Source: Setophaga petechia
Lineage: Eukaryota > Chordata > Aves > Passeriformes > Parulidae
Length of the DNA: 64,000 bases
Reading direction: 5' to 3'
Assembly (NCBI GenBank): GCA_024362935.1
Contig: JANCRA010000001.1
Span: forward strand, 49,077,501-49,141,500
The position numbers were made by a program, and so were the translations under genes. The notes under the pieces were generated by a model that worked only from the letters and a program-made list of their open reading frames with translations, did not search any database and was not told where the DNA came from. The first letter of the stretch is position 1. Each line of letters starts with the position of its first letter. Of this stretch, positions 52,733 through 59,760 are shown piece by piece.

Positions 52733-52868
52733 AAATAAAAACCCAAACCCAACAAAAACAACAAGAAGAAAAAAAACCACCAAAACCCACCAAACAAACT
52801 CCAAACAAACAAAAAACAAACAAACAAACAAACAAAAAAAACCAACAAAAACCAAAAAAATCCAAAAG
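52733..52868 (+). repeat. A/C-rich low-complexity tract with (CAAA)n
   Basis: About 135 bp are almost entirely A and C on the plus strand, with GAAGAAG interruptions near 52,765 and a CAAACAAACAAACAAACAAA core near 52,815. It sits in the CpG domain between GC-rich blocks and could be the decayed A-rich tail of a retroposon. Confidence 0.5.
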
Positions 52869-54439
52869 ACCGACGGAAAACCCGGGATGAAATACAAAAA
52901 GGAATCTCCTCAGAAACGGAAGGGATTTGTTTTCCCACCCCCAAATCTCGCTTTCCCTCTCAGCCCCACTGAGAGCCCATCCCCGCGCTGCACAAGCTCC
53001 CATCCCGAGTCCCAGCTGCACTCCGTGCTGTAGCGGGAGCCACGGGCCGGCACCTCCCCACTCCGAGCAGCCTCGGTTAAACCGAGCAGGGCGAAAAGCT
53101 GCGGGCAGCGGCAGAAGACCGGAGCACTTCCCGCTGCCCGACGGGGCAGAGGCGGCCGCTCCGCCGCCGGCACCCCGCGGGGAAGAGCACCGGGCTGGGG
53201 GTCTGGGGGTGTCGCATCCCGGCTGCGGCACCGGGATGGGGGGCTGGGAGTGTCGCATCCAGCCCCGGAGGAGCTCAGTAGAAAGGCCTGTTCCCTCCTC
53301 CCGGGCCTAAGCAGGGAGGGAGAAAAGCACACGCCAGAAAGTCACCCACTGAAGCGTTTAAATGCTTCACCGCTCAAACCGCCTTTGACACTCCTTGGCT
53401 GGGCTCCCGAAGGCATCCCGAGCCATTCGATAGCGCTTCAGAGGAGGCCTTTCTGTCTGCCCCGTTCCGGGCAGCCTGGAGATGGCCAGCGGCGGCAGTG
53501 GCAGCGCACCCATCGCACAGGTGCCGCGCAGCCCGCGGAGCCGCGCTCCCATCCATCCACTCCCGGGGAGTCCTCAGGGAGAGTCCGCCTGAAGTTAACA
53601 TGGGCTGCCGGCAGGGCACCATGTGGCTTTCCGAGGCCACAACCCAGCTCCAGGAGGGCAGCCGGCCCTGCGCCCCATCCCGGCAGACACACAGTCCCGA
53701 GCAAAGCCCCTTCCGCGTTGCAATGACTTGGCCAGGGGCGGAAAATTTGACCCCTTGTTCCCCGGCAGCTCCTCGCTGCTCCAGCCTGGCTTGCCCGCGG
53801 AGAGGATCCTCCCCACGCGGGGCCGGCAGGGTCCCCGCCTCACCCACGCATCACCCGATTTCTCGCCACTTTCCCCTCAGTTTTCTCTCCCGGACAGGCA
53901 CGCCACGGGCACATGCGACGGCGGGTGACCGGCCACAAGGTCGGCTCCTGCCACGTCCTGGCCCCGGTGTCCGTGGGTGGCAGTGTCAGAGCTGAGGCCG
54001 CGGGAGTCGGGCACACAGACAGACAGACAGACAGACACAAGCCGGGGGGTGCCCCTCGCGGGGACGGGGCTGTGGGGCACACAGCTGCCGGGAGCAGGGG
54101 ATTTCTGCGTGTCCATCGGTGCTGCAGCGGCCCGGACCCCTGCGAGCGAGTGCACGTGTGTGTGCATGCGGCCACGCGTGTGCGCGCCCGGGCCTGCCGG
54201 GCCCCGCGTGGGCTCGCCCATCCCTCTGCGGGCGCCTGCCCCTCCGTGCTGTCGGAGCAGACACGCTGGGCCGTTCCTGCGTATCTTTTTCTCCTCCTTT
54301 GTCTCCCTTTCTTTGGCTTTGACTCTTTCAGGTGCCCCGGCGGTGCCCTCGCGTGCTGCTGGTTGCTGGGAGGTGGCGTGGCTGCCACTGCGCTGCTGTT
54401 GTGCGAGGGGAGGGAGGGAAGGGGGCTTGAATGCTGGCT
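52869..54439. other. CpG-rich intergenic DNA, no gene recognised
   Basis: GC-rich, CpG-dense DNA with several overlapping long frames on both strands (up to about 270 codons), all Pro/Ala/Arg/Gly/Ser-rich and lacking any domain I recognise. A TG/CG-rich patch lies at about 54,150-54,190. Confidence 0.5.
54014..54037 (+). repeat. (ACAG)n microsatellite
   Basis: ACAGACAGACAGACAGACAG continues as ACAC, about six tetranucleotide units within the CpG domain. Confidence 0.5.
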
Positions 54440-54720
54440 GTTGTGCTCGACTGGGGTGGGGGGCCGCCGAGGAGGAGGAGGCCGATGATGATGATGATGG
54501 AGGGGAGGGGGTGACGATGGAGCTCACCGCGGGCGCGCAGCTCCCTGGGGAGCCGCCTGAAAGGCCTCTGCGCTCACCAGCTGACAACGCGTGCTCCGCT
54601 CCAGACACGGCGCACCGCGGCCGGGAGCGAGGCCAGACCCCCCCTCCGCCCTCCAGTCCCCCTGTTCCCCCCATTGTCCGCCCCAAAGCATTGTCCGCCC
54701 CGCTCTAATTAAGAAACACT
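54440..54720 (-). promoter_or_regulatory. ATOH1 3' enhancer B homologue with autoregulatory E-box
   Basis: On the minus strand the block contains GCACGCGTTGTCAGCTGGTG followed by AGCGCAG, then GGCGGCTCCCCAGGGAGCTG, a CATC repeat and CGGCCTCCTCCTCCTCGGCG. This order matches what I recall of mouse Atoh1 enhancer B. The E-box CAGCTG lies at 54,578-54,583, about 3.48 kb past the stop codon; mouse enhancer B lies about 3.4 kb 3'. Its context GTCAGCTGGT fits the ATOH1-preferred extended E-box (RMCAKMTGKY) at nine of ten positions. In mouse this site mediates ATOH1 autoregulation and neighbouring sequence binds ZIC1. Block limits are approximate. Confidence 0.5.
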
Positions 54721-55239
54721 GGCCCCACGGCCAACTCCCCTTCTAACCCCCCACACCCCCCCCCGCCGTGGTCCCTGCGCTTTTCTGGTCTCCCCTCGCT
54801 GGGTTTAATCCTTTCTCCCCCTTCCCTTCCTCCTCCCTCTCCGAGGCCAGAGGTTGAGCAAACAGCAGCCGGAGAGCTGCAGGGCAGAGATGCGCCTCGG
54901 CCGCCGCGCCTCGCCCCTCTCCGTGCCCCAAAATCCCCGCGCCAGGACGGCCGGGCCGAGCCCCGCACCGGAGTTCGCGGCCGCGCTTCGTCCGGCTTTG
55001 ATCCGCGCTCCAAAGCCAGCGGAGCCGCCGTGCGCCTCGCACAAAGGCGGCTGCCTCCCCGAGCCCCCCAGCCCCCGCGCTCGTTTCGCACACCCCGGAG
55101 GACAGTCAGCGTTCAGCCAAAATTTAACGCTCGGATAGTGCGCTTCTGACTCGCCCTTTTCAAATAAAAGCCCGTTTAGGATGATAAAACCCCACGAAGC
55201 AAACCGGGCGAGACTGCTTCCAGGGGCTGGTGCGCGTCC
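54721..55239. other. GC-rich spacer between enhancers B and A
   Basis: CpG-rich, pyrimidine-biased DNA with C-runs (for example CCCCCCCCCC near 54,760) separates the two enhancer blocks. I see no gene. In mouse a less conserved spacer also separates A and B. Confidence 0.5.
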
Positions 55240-55680
55240 CCGCTCTTGTTAAAAAACTTTGCGATAGTCTATACAAAACAAACACTGTCGCAGGCTCAAT
55301 AAAGCGATTTATCCATCTTCATTACTTAAAGAAATGTTGTCTCTTTGTTTGTTTGGGAGATATTAAGCATGCTTAGCTTGCAACACATAGTTGATTCCTT
55401 TGCTAGTATCTTGGATACTTGGATCTGACTTTGGAAGGTAGGAGCTAATTGCTAATAATGGAGAGAAAGGAACCAGCCAGCATAGCGGGAGTGGCCTGGC
55501 ATATGGGGAATGAGCGGTCTGAAATACTCAATATTCAAGTTTCCAAAATATTAATGAGATTATAGCAACCTGCAGCTATACGTTACAGCTTGTTAACGGA
55601 GTGCGAGAGAGGGGGGCTGCCAAGCGGTTGTTATGCAAACTCTATAGCTGAACCTTAAAATGTGAATGCTGCTGGGTATC
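55240..55680 (-). promoter_or_regulatory. ATOH1 3' enhancer A homologue (conserved noncoding element)
   Basis: An AT-rich, high-complexity block sits inside the CpG domain, 2.4-2.8 kb beyond the ATOH1 stop. Read on the minus strand it agrees closely with my recollection of the mouse Atoh1 enhancer A: a TTTGCATAAC octamer-like start (55,627-55,640), AACAAGCTGTAAC, GGTTGCTATAATCTCATTAA, CCCCATATGCCAGGCCACT, TTATTAGCAATTAGC, and an end near GAGCCTGCGACAG (about 55,285). Visible sites are a homeodomain pair (TAATTGCTAATAATGG, 55,447-55,460), an E-box CATATG (55,500-55,505) and a SOX-type CTTTGTT (55,343-55,349). SOX2 input to the Atoh1 3' enhancer is reported in the inner ear. Identity rests on memory of the mouse element plus position, order and size. 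Confidence 0.5.
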
Positions 55681-55695
55681 TCTTTCAAAGGAGAG

Positions 55696-55698
<3 letters not shown>

Positions 55699-55727
<29 letters not shown>

Positions 55728-55744
55728 AGAAGAAGAAGAAAAAA
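55699..55744 (+). repeat. A24 tract followed by (AAG)n microsatellite
   Basis: A run of 24 A (55,699-55,722) passes directly into GAAGAAGAAGAAGAAGAA and AAAA. It marks the gene-proximal edge of enhancer A and is likely length-polymorphic. Confidence 0.5.
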
Positions 55745-57096
55745 CCCCTCAGACGGCGAGCGCTGCTGCGCTGAGACTGCGAGCACCAGCCGCGCCATGC
55801 GGTGCGTTCGTCTGTCGGTGGAAGGGACCCGACCGAGGGAGTTGCGAGGACTTTGATGCGCTCTTTTCTTCCACCACCTCGCGTGTTCGCAGCCGCAGAG
55901 GCAGAGCCCGGGACGGCGGGGCGGAGAGAGGCTGCACGCCCTGCTTCCACCCGGCCGGCACCGCCGGGACCCCTCCGCGGATGCTGCCCCTCAGTCACGG
56001 CGGCTGCTTCCCCAGCGCCGAGCACATCCCCAAATTAAACCAAATAAACCAAACAACGCCCGCAAAGTTGGTGGTTTTTTGCTCCGCCGCATCACTCCCG
56101 TGATGGGACCCCTCGCGTGCCCCCCAAGATGCGAGACCGGCTCCCACAGCACAGAAATCCGTGCCGGTAACCAAAGCTGACGTACCCCGACAAAGCAGGC
56201 ATTTTATTAGGAAGGCAAATGACCCTCCCGATAAACTTTCCACCCTGCGGGACCGCAGCCCGCTTCGGCAGGTACGGGCGGCGAGCAGGGCAGGGCGACA
56301 GCGCGGGGTTACCGGGGGGGCAGGTGCCCTGTTTCTGCAGGGGAAAGCGACACCCTCACGGGCTTCTGTCCCGCGGGGCCGCTGCCCCGGCCGCGCCTGG
56401 ATAACTGATCACCCCTCCGACACCCCCTGCCAGCGTCACCTGCTGAACCCGGCGGGACCCCGGCACCGGCACGGCTCCGGTTTAGCCCCGGCTCTGGTGT
56501 CACGGGCAGGCTGGGCTAAGCGTCAGCCAACCCCCCACTCCCGTCCGGGTTTAAGCTGAGCCCAGGGGCCACATCCTGATCCCCGGCGAACCGCCGCGCT
56601 ACTCGCGTGTCCCCGAAACCGCTCTGGCTTTTCTGCCCGCTCCCAGTCCTTTCCGCTGGGCTTATACCGAGGAGGCTCCGTGGGAAGATCCGCTCGTGTT
56701 TCCGAGAAAGGGAGGACTGGGAAGAAGGGAATGATGTGACCTGAGCGGCGGTGCGGGGACAGGCGCCACAGAATAGCGACAAGCTCCTTACCCTGCACTT
56801 GTTGCAATTACCCCGTTCCGCTGGGAACTGCGGGACGGGAACGGGACGGGGTCCCGGCGGGCAGGGAGCGGAGGGAGCGCTGCTCCACGCGGGGCAGAGC
56901 CCGCCCCGCACTCCGGCCCCGGGTCCGCCCGTCCCTCTGCAGGCAGCCGGGGCGCCCCGGTGGGAGCATCGCCCCCGCCTCTGTACCTCTCACCCCGCCG
57001 CGGAGTTTGACACCACCCTGGCGAAGGGAGGGCGAAGGGAGAAGTTGAATACGACCACGATTAGAGGCTTATTTTGTTTTGGTTGTTTTGGGTTGT
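55745..57096. other. CpG-rich intergenic segment between enhancer A and ATOH1 3' UTR
   Basis: This is GC-rich DNA with many CpG and no recognisable coding exon. Open frames on both strands read as low-complexity Pro/Ala/Arg/Gly. A mildly AT-richer patch at about 56,160-56,230 may hold regulatory sites, but I can name none confidently. Confidence 0.5.
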
Positions 57097-57117
57097 TTTT
57101 TTTTTTTTTTTTTTTTT
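57097..57117. repeat. Homopolymer T21 (A21 on the ATOH1 strand)
   Basis: This is an uninterrupted run of 21 T on the plus strand, just beyond the presumed ATOH1 poly(A) signal and preceded by a T/G-rich segment from about 57,070. It is a plausible internal-priming site in oligo-dT cDNA libraries. Confidence 0.5.
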
Positions 57118-58058
57118 CCCACGTTTATTTGATCTCAAAAAATTTTCAAAATTAAAATACATAAAACAATGGCAGCTGGCGTTGCTAAAATCAAAATAAA
57201 CGATTTTCGTCGTAGAAAAGAATTTTTTTTAAAAAAAGAGAGAAGCAGAAATAACGGCAAACACTGCATAATAAATACGTTTCCTATTACCACAAAAGGA
57301 AAATAAAACTGACATAAAAGTTTGACACGACAAAACCGTTTTCGTTTTTAAGAGAGCATTAGGATTAAGTGGCTTAATTAAACATTGGTCTCCAATTGGC
57401 AGTTAGTAGCTTTCCTCTTGAAACTGCATCTCCAGCCGCTGATAAAGTGCTTGCGCCAAGTTTCCCCCCAAAAAACGCCGACATGGTGCTCTAAGGAAAA
57501 TCCAATTTTTCTCCGCTATTTACAGGTTAAGACGGTGCGCTATTGACTTTCGTGTGTGTGTTTGTGTGCGTGTGCGTGTTTCCACAGCAATGCGACCCAC
57601 GGCAGGATGGGTGTCCTGGAAGACGGGGGTGTCAGGGCGGGTTCACGGCTGGGTGGGGATGGATGGCGCCGGCGGCACCCCCGGCAGCGGGGCCAGGCTT
57701 TCTCCCTGCGCATCACCTGCTCGCCGACGGGGCGAGCCAGGCTAAGGCTGCGAGGTGGCGTGTTGGCAGGAGGGAACGGCAATAACTTCTAGGCGAAAGA
57801 AACTTTCGAAGTGTAAACTAAAAATTAAAACAAACCAATCGACCCTGACAGACAGGGCGGGTACAGTCACTCGCTAACAGCCATTCCCCCTGGACAAACC
57901 AGGGGCTGCCGGGGGTGGGAGACGAGGGGGCGGATTTCAAAGCGACCGAGGGGAGCCGATGCCGTCCGTGGCGGCACTGCGTCCGGCTGCTCACCCCACG
58001 GCGGAGTCTGTGCTTCGAGGGGCGGCCTTGCGGGGGTGCCGGGGACGACGCCCCTGCC
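57110..58058 (-). other. ATOH1: ATOH1 3' UTR (inferred)
   Basis: The stretch begins at the ATOH1 stop (TAA at 58,059-58,061) and runs to the first minus-strand AATAAA, at 57,124-57,129, about 930 nt away, which fits the mammalian 3' UTR size. The first half is GC-rich. The second half (about 57,120-57,540) turns abruptly AT-rich and of high complexity, as expected of a conserved UTR embedded in a CpG domain. I saw no other minus-strand AATAAA in the interval. The exact cleavage site cannot be read from sequence alone. Confidence 0.5.
57124..57129 (-). terminator. Polyadenylation signal AATAAA for ATOH1
   Basis: The plus strand reads TTTATT here, which is a canonical AATAAA on the ATOH1 strand. 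Six bases further 3' on that strand begins a genomic run of 21 A (plus-strand T run 57,097-57,117), followed by an AC-rich stretch. The signal is canonical; its use is inferred from position. Confidence 0.5.
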
Positions 58059-58928
58059 TTAGCTGGCCTCATCCGAATCGCTGTAGTGGGAGCGGGGCGA
58101 GAACTCCCCGTCGCTCCTGTGGGACCGGGGCGACGTCTTGCTCCTTTCCTGCGGCGGCTGCCCGGGCTGCGGCAGGAGGAGGGCGGGGGAAGGGGCTCTC
58201 TGTCCCATCAGGGCGCCCTCCGCAAAGGAGAAGTGCAGCGGGTCGAGCTGCACCGAGTAGCCCCCCGCGGCCGGCGCCGGGGGAAAGCGAGTCCGGCCGT
58301 GCCCGGGGGGCGACGCTCTGGGCGGCCCCGGCGGCGGCGCCTGCGGCCCCTGCGGAGCTCCGGCCCCGGCGGCGGCGCAGGGCGGCTCGAAGGGGGCCCC
58401 GCGGTGCTCGGCCTTGCCGGAGCCGTCGGAAGGGGCGGCGGGGCCGTGCAGCAGCTCGGCCAGGGCGCTGATGTAGATCTGCGCCATCTGCAGCGTCTCG
58501 TATTTGGAGAGCTTCTTGTCGTTGTTGAAGGAGGGGATGACATTGCGCAGCTGGTCGAAGGCGTGGTTCAGCCCGTGCATCCGCCGCCGCTCCCGCGCGT
58601 TGGCCGCCAGCCGCCGCTGCTTCTGCACGCCGCTCACCTGCGCCCGCAGCCCGGGGCCGCCGCCGCCACCGCCCCGCGGCCGCCCGCCGCCCCGAGCCCC
58701 GCCGGGGCTGCTCCCGCCGCCCCGCGCCGCGCCGCCCTCCGCCGCCGCCTCGTCGTCCTCGGCGGGCAGCAGGTAGCGCGGCGAGGCGGCGGCGGGCAGG
58801 CGGGCGGCGCAGCAGACGCCGAGCCAGGAGCCGGGCGCGAAGCCGCCGCAGCCGCCGTGCTCCGGGCCGGGCGGCGGCGGCGGCTCTGAGGGCGGCTCGC
58901 GGGCGCGCTCTGCCCAGGGCAGGCTCAT
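58059..58928 (-). CDS. ATOH1: Atonal homolog 1, proneural bHLH transcription factor (single exon, intact)
   Basis: The 289-residue ORF has the ATOH1 architecture. A Pro/Gly/Ala-rich N-terminus (about 1-100) leads into [17 protein letters not shown], the atonal-type basic region (about 102-117). Helix 1 ([16 protein letters not shown]), a short loop (NNDKKL) and helix 2 ([20 protein letters not shown], to about 160) follow. The C-terminus keeps [12 protein letters not shown] (222-233) and the vertebrate ATOH1 tail [16 protein letters not shown]...HYSDSDEAS (263-289). The family heterodimerises with E proteins and binds CAGMTG-type E-boxes in the nucleus to specify hair cells, granule neurons and secretory gut cells. 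The protein is shorter than mammalian ATOH1 (about 350 aa), and the N-terminus is compressed and rich in Gly/Ala. I chose this Met because MSLPWAE and GSWLG...YLLPAED recall the mammalian N-terminus. The frame stays open for 157 codons upstream, but that DNA looks like promoter. Helix 2 reads [10 protein letters not shown] where mammals have IYINALSELL. Confidence 0.5.
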   Translation of the reverse strand: MSLPWAERAREPPSEPPPPPGPEHGGCGGFAPGSWLGVCCAARLPAAASPRYLLPAEDDEAAAEGGAARGGGSSPGGARGGGRPRGGGGGGPGLRAQVSGVQKQRRLAANARERRRMHGLNHAFDQLRNVIPSFNNDKKLSKYETLQMAQIYISALAELLHGPAAPSDGSGKAEHRGAPFEPPCAAAGAGAPQGPQAPPPGPPRASPPGHGRTRFPPAPAAGGYSVQLDPLHFSFAEGALMGQRAPSPALLLPQPGQPPQERSKTSPRSHRSDGEFSPRSHYSDSDEAS

Positions 58929-58995
58929 GGCTCTAGCGCCGCGCGCCCATCGGGCCGCGCGCAGCCCCCGCCTCGCGCGTGGCGCCCCGACGGCT
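58929..58995 (-). other. ATOH1: ATOH1 5' UTR (inferred, short)
   Basis: This GC-rich interval separates the chosen ATG from the TATA-like TCCTTAAAGG element (59,021-59,030), with a start site assumed about 25-35 bp downstream of that element on the minus strand. No in-frame stop separates it from the CDS. The limits are approximate and rest only on the TATA-like motif. Confidence 0.5.
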
Positions 58996-59020
58996 CCGGT
59001 GTCGGCCGGGCTCGCGCCCC

Positions 59021-59030
59021 CCTTTAAGGA
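59021..59030 (-). promoter_or_regulatory. TATA-like element of the ATOH1 promoter
   Basis: On the minus strand the motif reads TCCTTAAAGG, an AT-containing island in otherwise G+C-only DNA, about 95 bp upstream of the ATG. It is the best core-promoter candidate, but it is not a consensus TATAAA box. Confidence 0.5.
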
Positions 59031-59136
59031 GCGGCACGCGCCGGGGTCCCCCCCGCCCCCGCTCTCCCTCCCCTCCCTCGCGCCCCACCCCTCCCGCCGC
59101 ACGCCCTCCACTCGCGCCGGTCGCGTGTCGGCGCGG

Positions 59137-59190
59137 CCAATGGCGCGCGCGCGCGCGGGGCCGGCGCGTGCGGGGAGCCAATGGCGCGCG
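59137..59190 (-). promoter_or_regulatory. Pair of CCAAT boxes (NF-Y type) in the ATOH1 promoter
   Basis: The 13-mer CCAATGGCGCGCG occurs twice, at 59,137 and 59,178, 41 bp apart (about four helical turns). Relative to ATOH1 both are inverted CCAAT boxes (ATTGG), 210-260 bp upstream of the ATG. GC boxes (CCCGCCCCGCCCCGCCCC) follow at about 59,267-59,284. Paired CCAAT boxes with GC boxes suit a CpG-island promoter. Confidence 0.5.
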
Positions 59191-59760
59191 GGGGGAGCGG
59201 AGCCAGCGGCCGGCGGCGGACGGGGAGGGGGTTGGGGGGTGAGCCCGGGCCGGCGGCACGCGCTGTCCCGCCCCGCCCCGCCCCGGGCCGGCGCGCGCCG
59301 GGCGGCCTCCCCGCGCGCGGCGGGGCGGAACGGGGTGCGGGGACCGCGAGCGCCCCGACGGCGCGTCCGCCCACAGAGGGAACCCACGCCCGGCCGCACC
59401 GGGCTCTCCTCGCCGCTGCGTTCTCCGAGGACGCTCCGTCGCGCCCGCCTGGGGAAACATCTTTTTCCTTACAGCCAAACCTCGGAGGCTCCGGTAAATG
59501 CCCGCCTTGGCCTCCCCACGCCAGGCGGGAGTAGCCGTCGGTCCGCCCGGCTCTCGCTGCGGCCACAACGACCCTGCCCGGGGTTTCGGTGCGGAGCGCT
59601 GCCCGCCCGGGACGGTGCGGACGGCGGGGCACAGAGCGCGGCGCTGCCGTGCGGAGGTTTGGCCGCGAAGCCGCCGAGGGAATGTCCTCGGTTTTAGAGC
59701 GGTAATCCCGGGGACACGCGGGAAGCCCGCGCGGGACCCGGTAGGTGAGAAGCGGTGGCG

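Larger units (their letters stand above)
58060..59760. promoter_or_regulatory. CpG island covering ATOH1 coding exon and promoter
   Basis: The DNA is extremely GC-rich with abundant CpG across the coding exon and about 800 bp of 5' flank, including runs such as GCGCGCGCGCGCG near 59,144. Open frames on both strands here are composition artefacts, because stop codons are rare in such DNA. Confidence 0.5.

Noticed and set aside
53877..54708. Long overlapping frames on both strands (269 and 243 codons) across the enhancer B area
   Set aside because: Stop-poor GC-rich DNA; low-complexity peptides with no recognisable domain, overlapping a noncoding element known from mammals.
57915..58889. 324-codon plus-strand frame
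   Set aside because: It is antisense to the ATOH1 coding exon; its Arg/Gly/Pro-rich peptide results from GC-rich codons read backwards.
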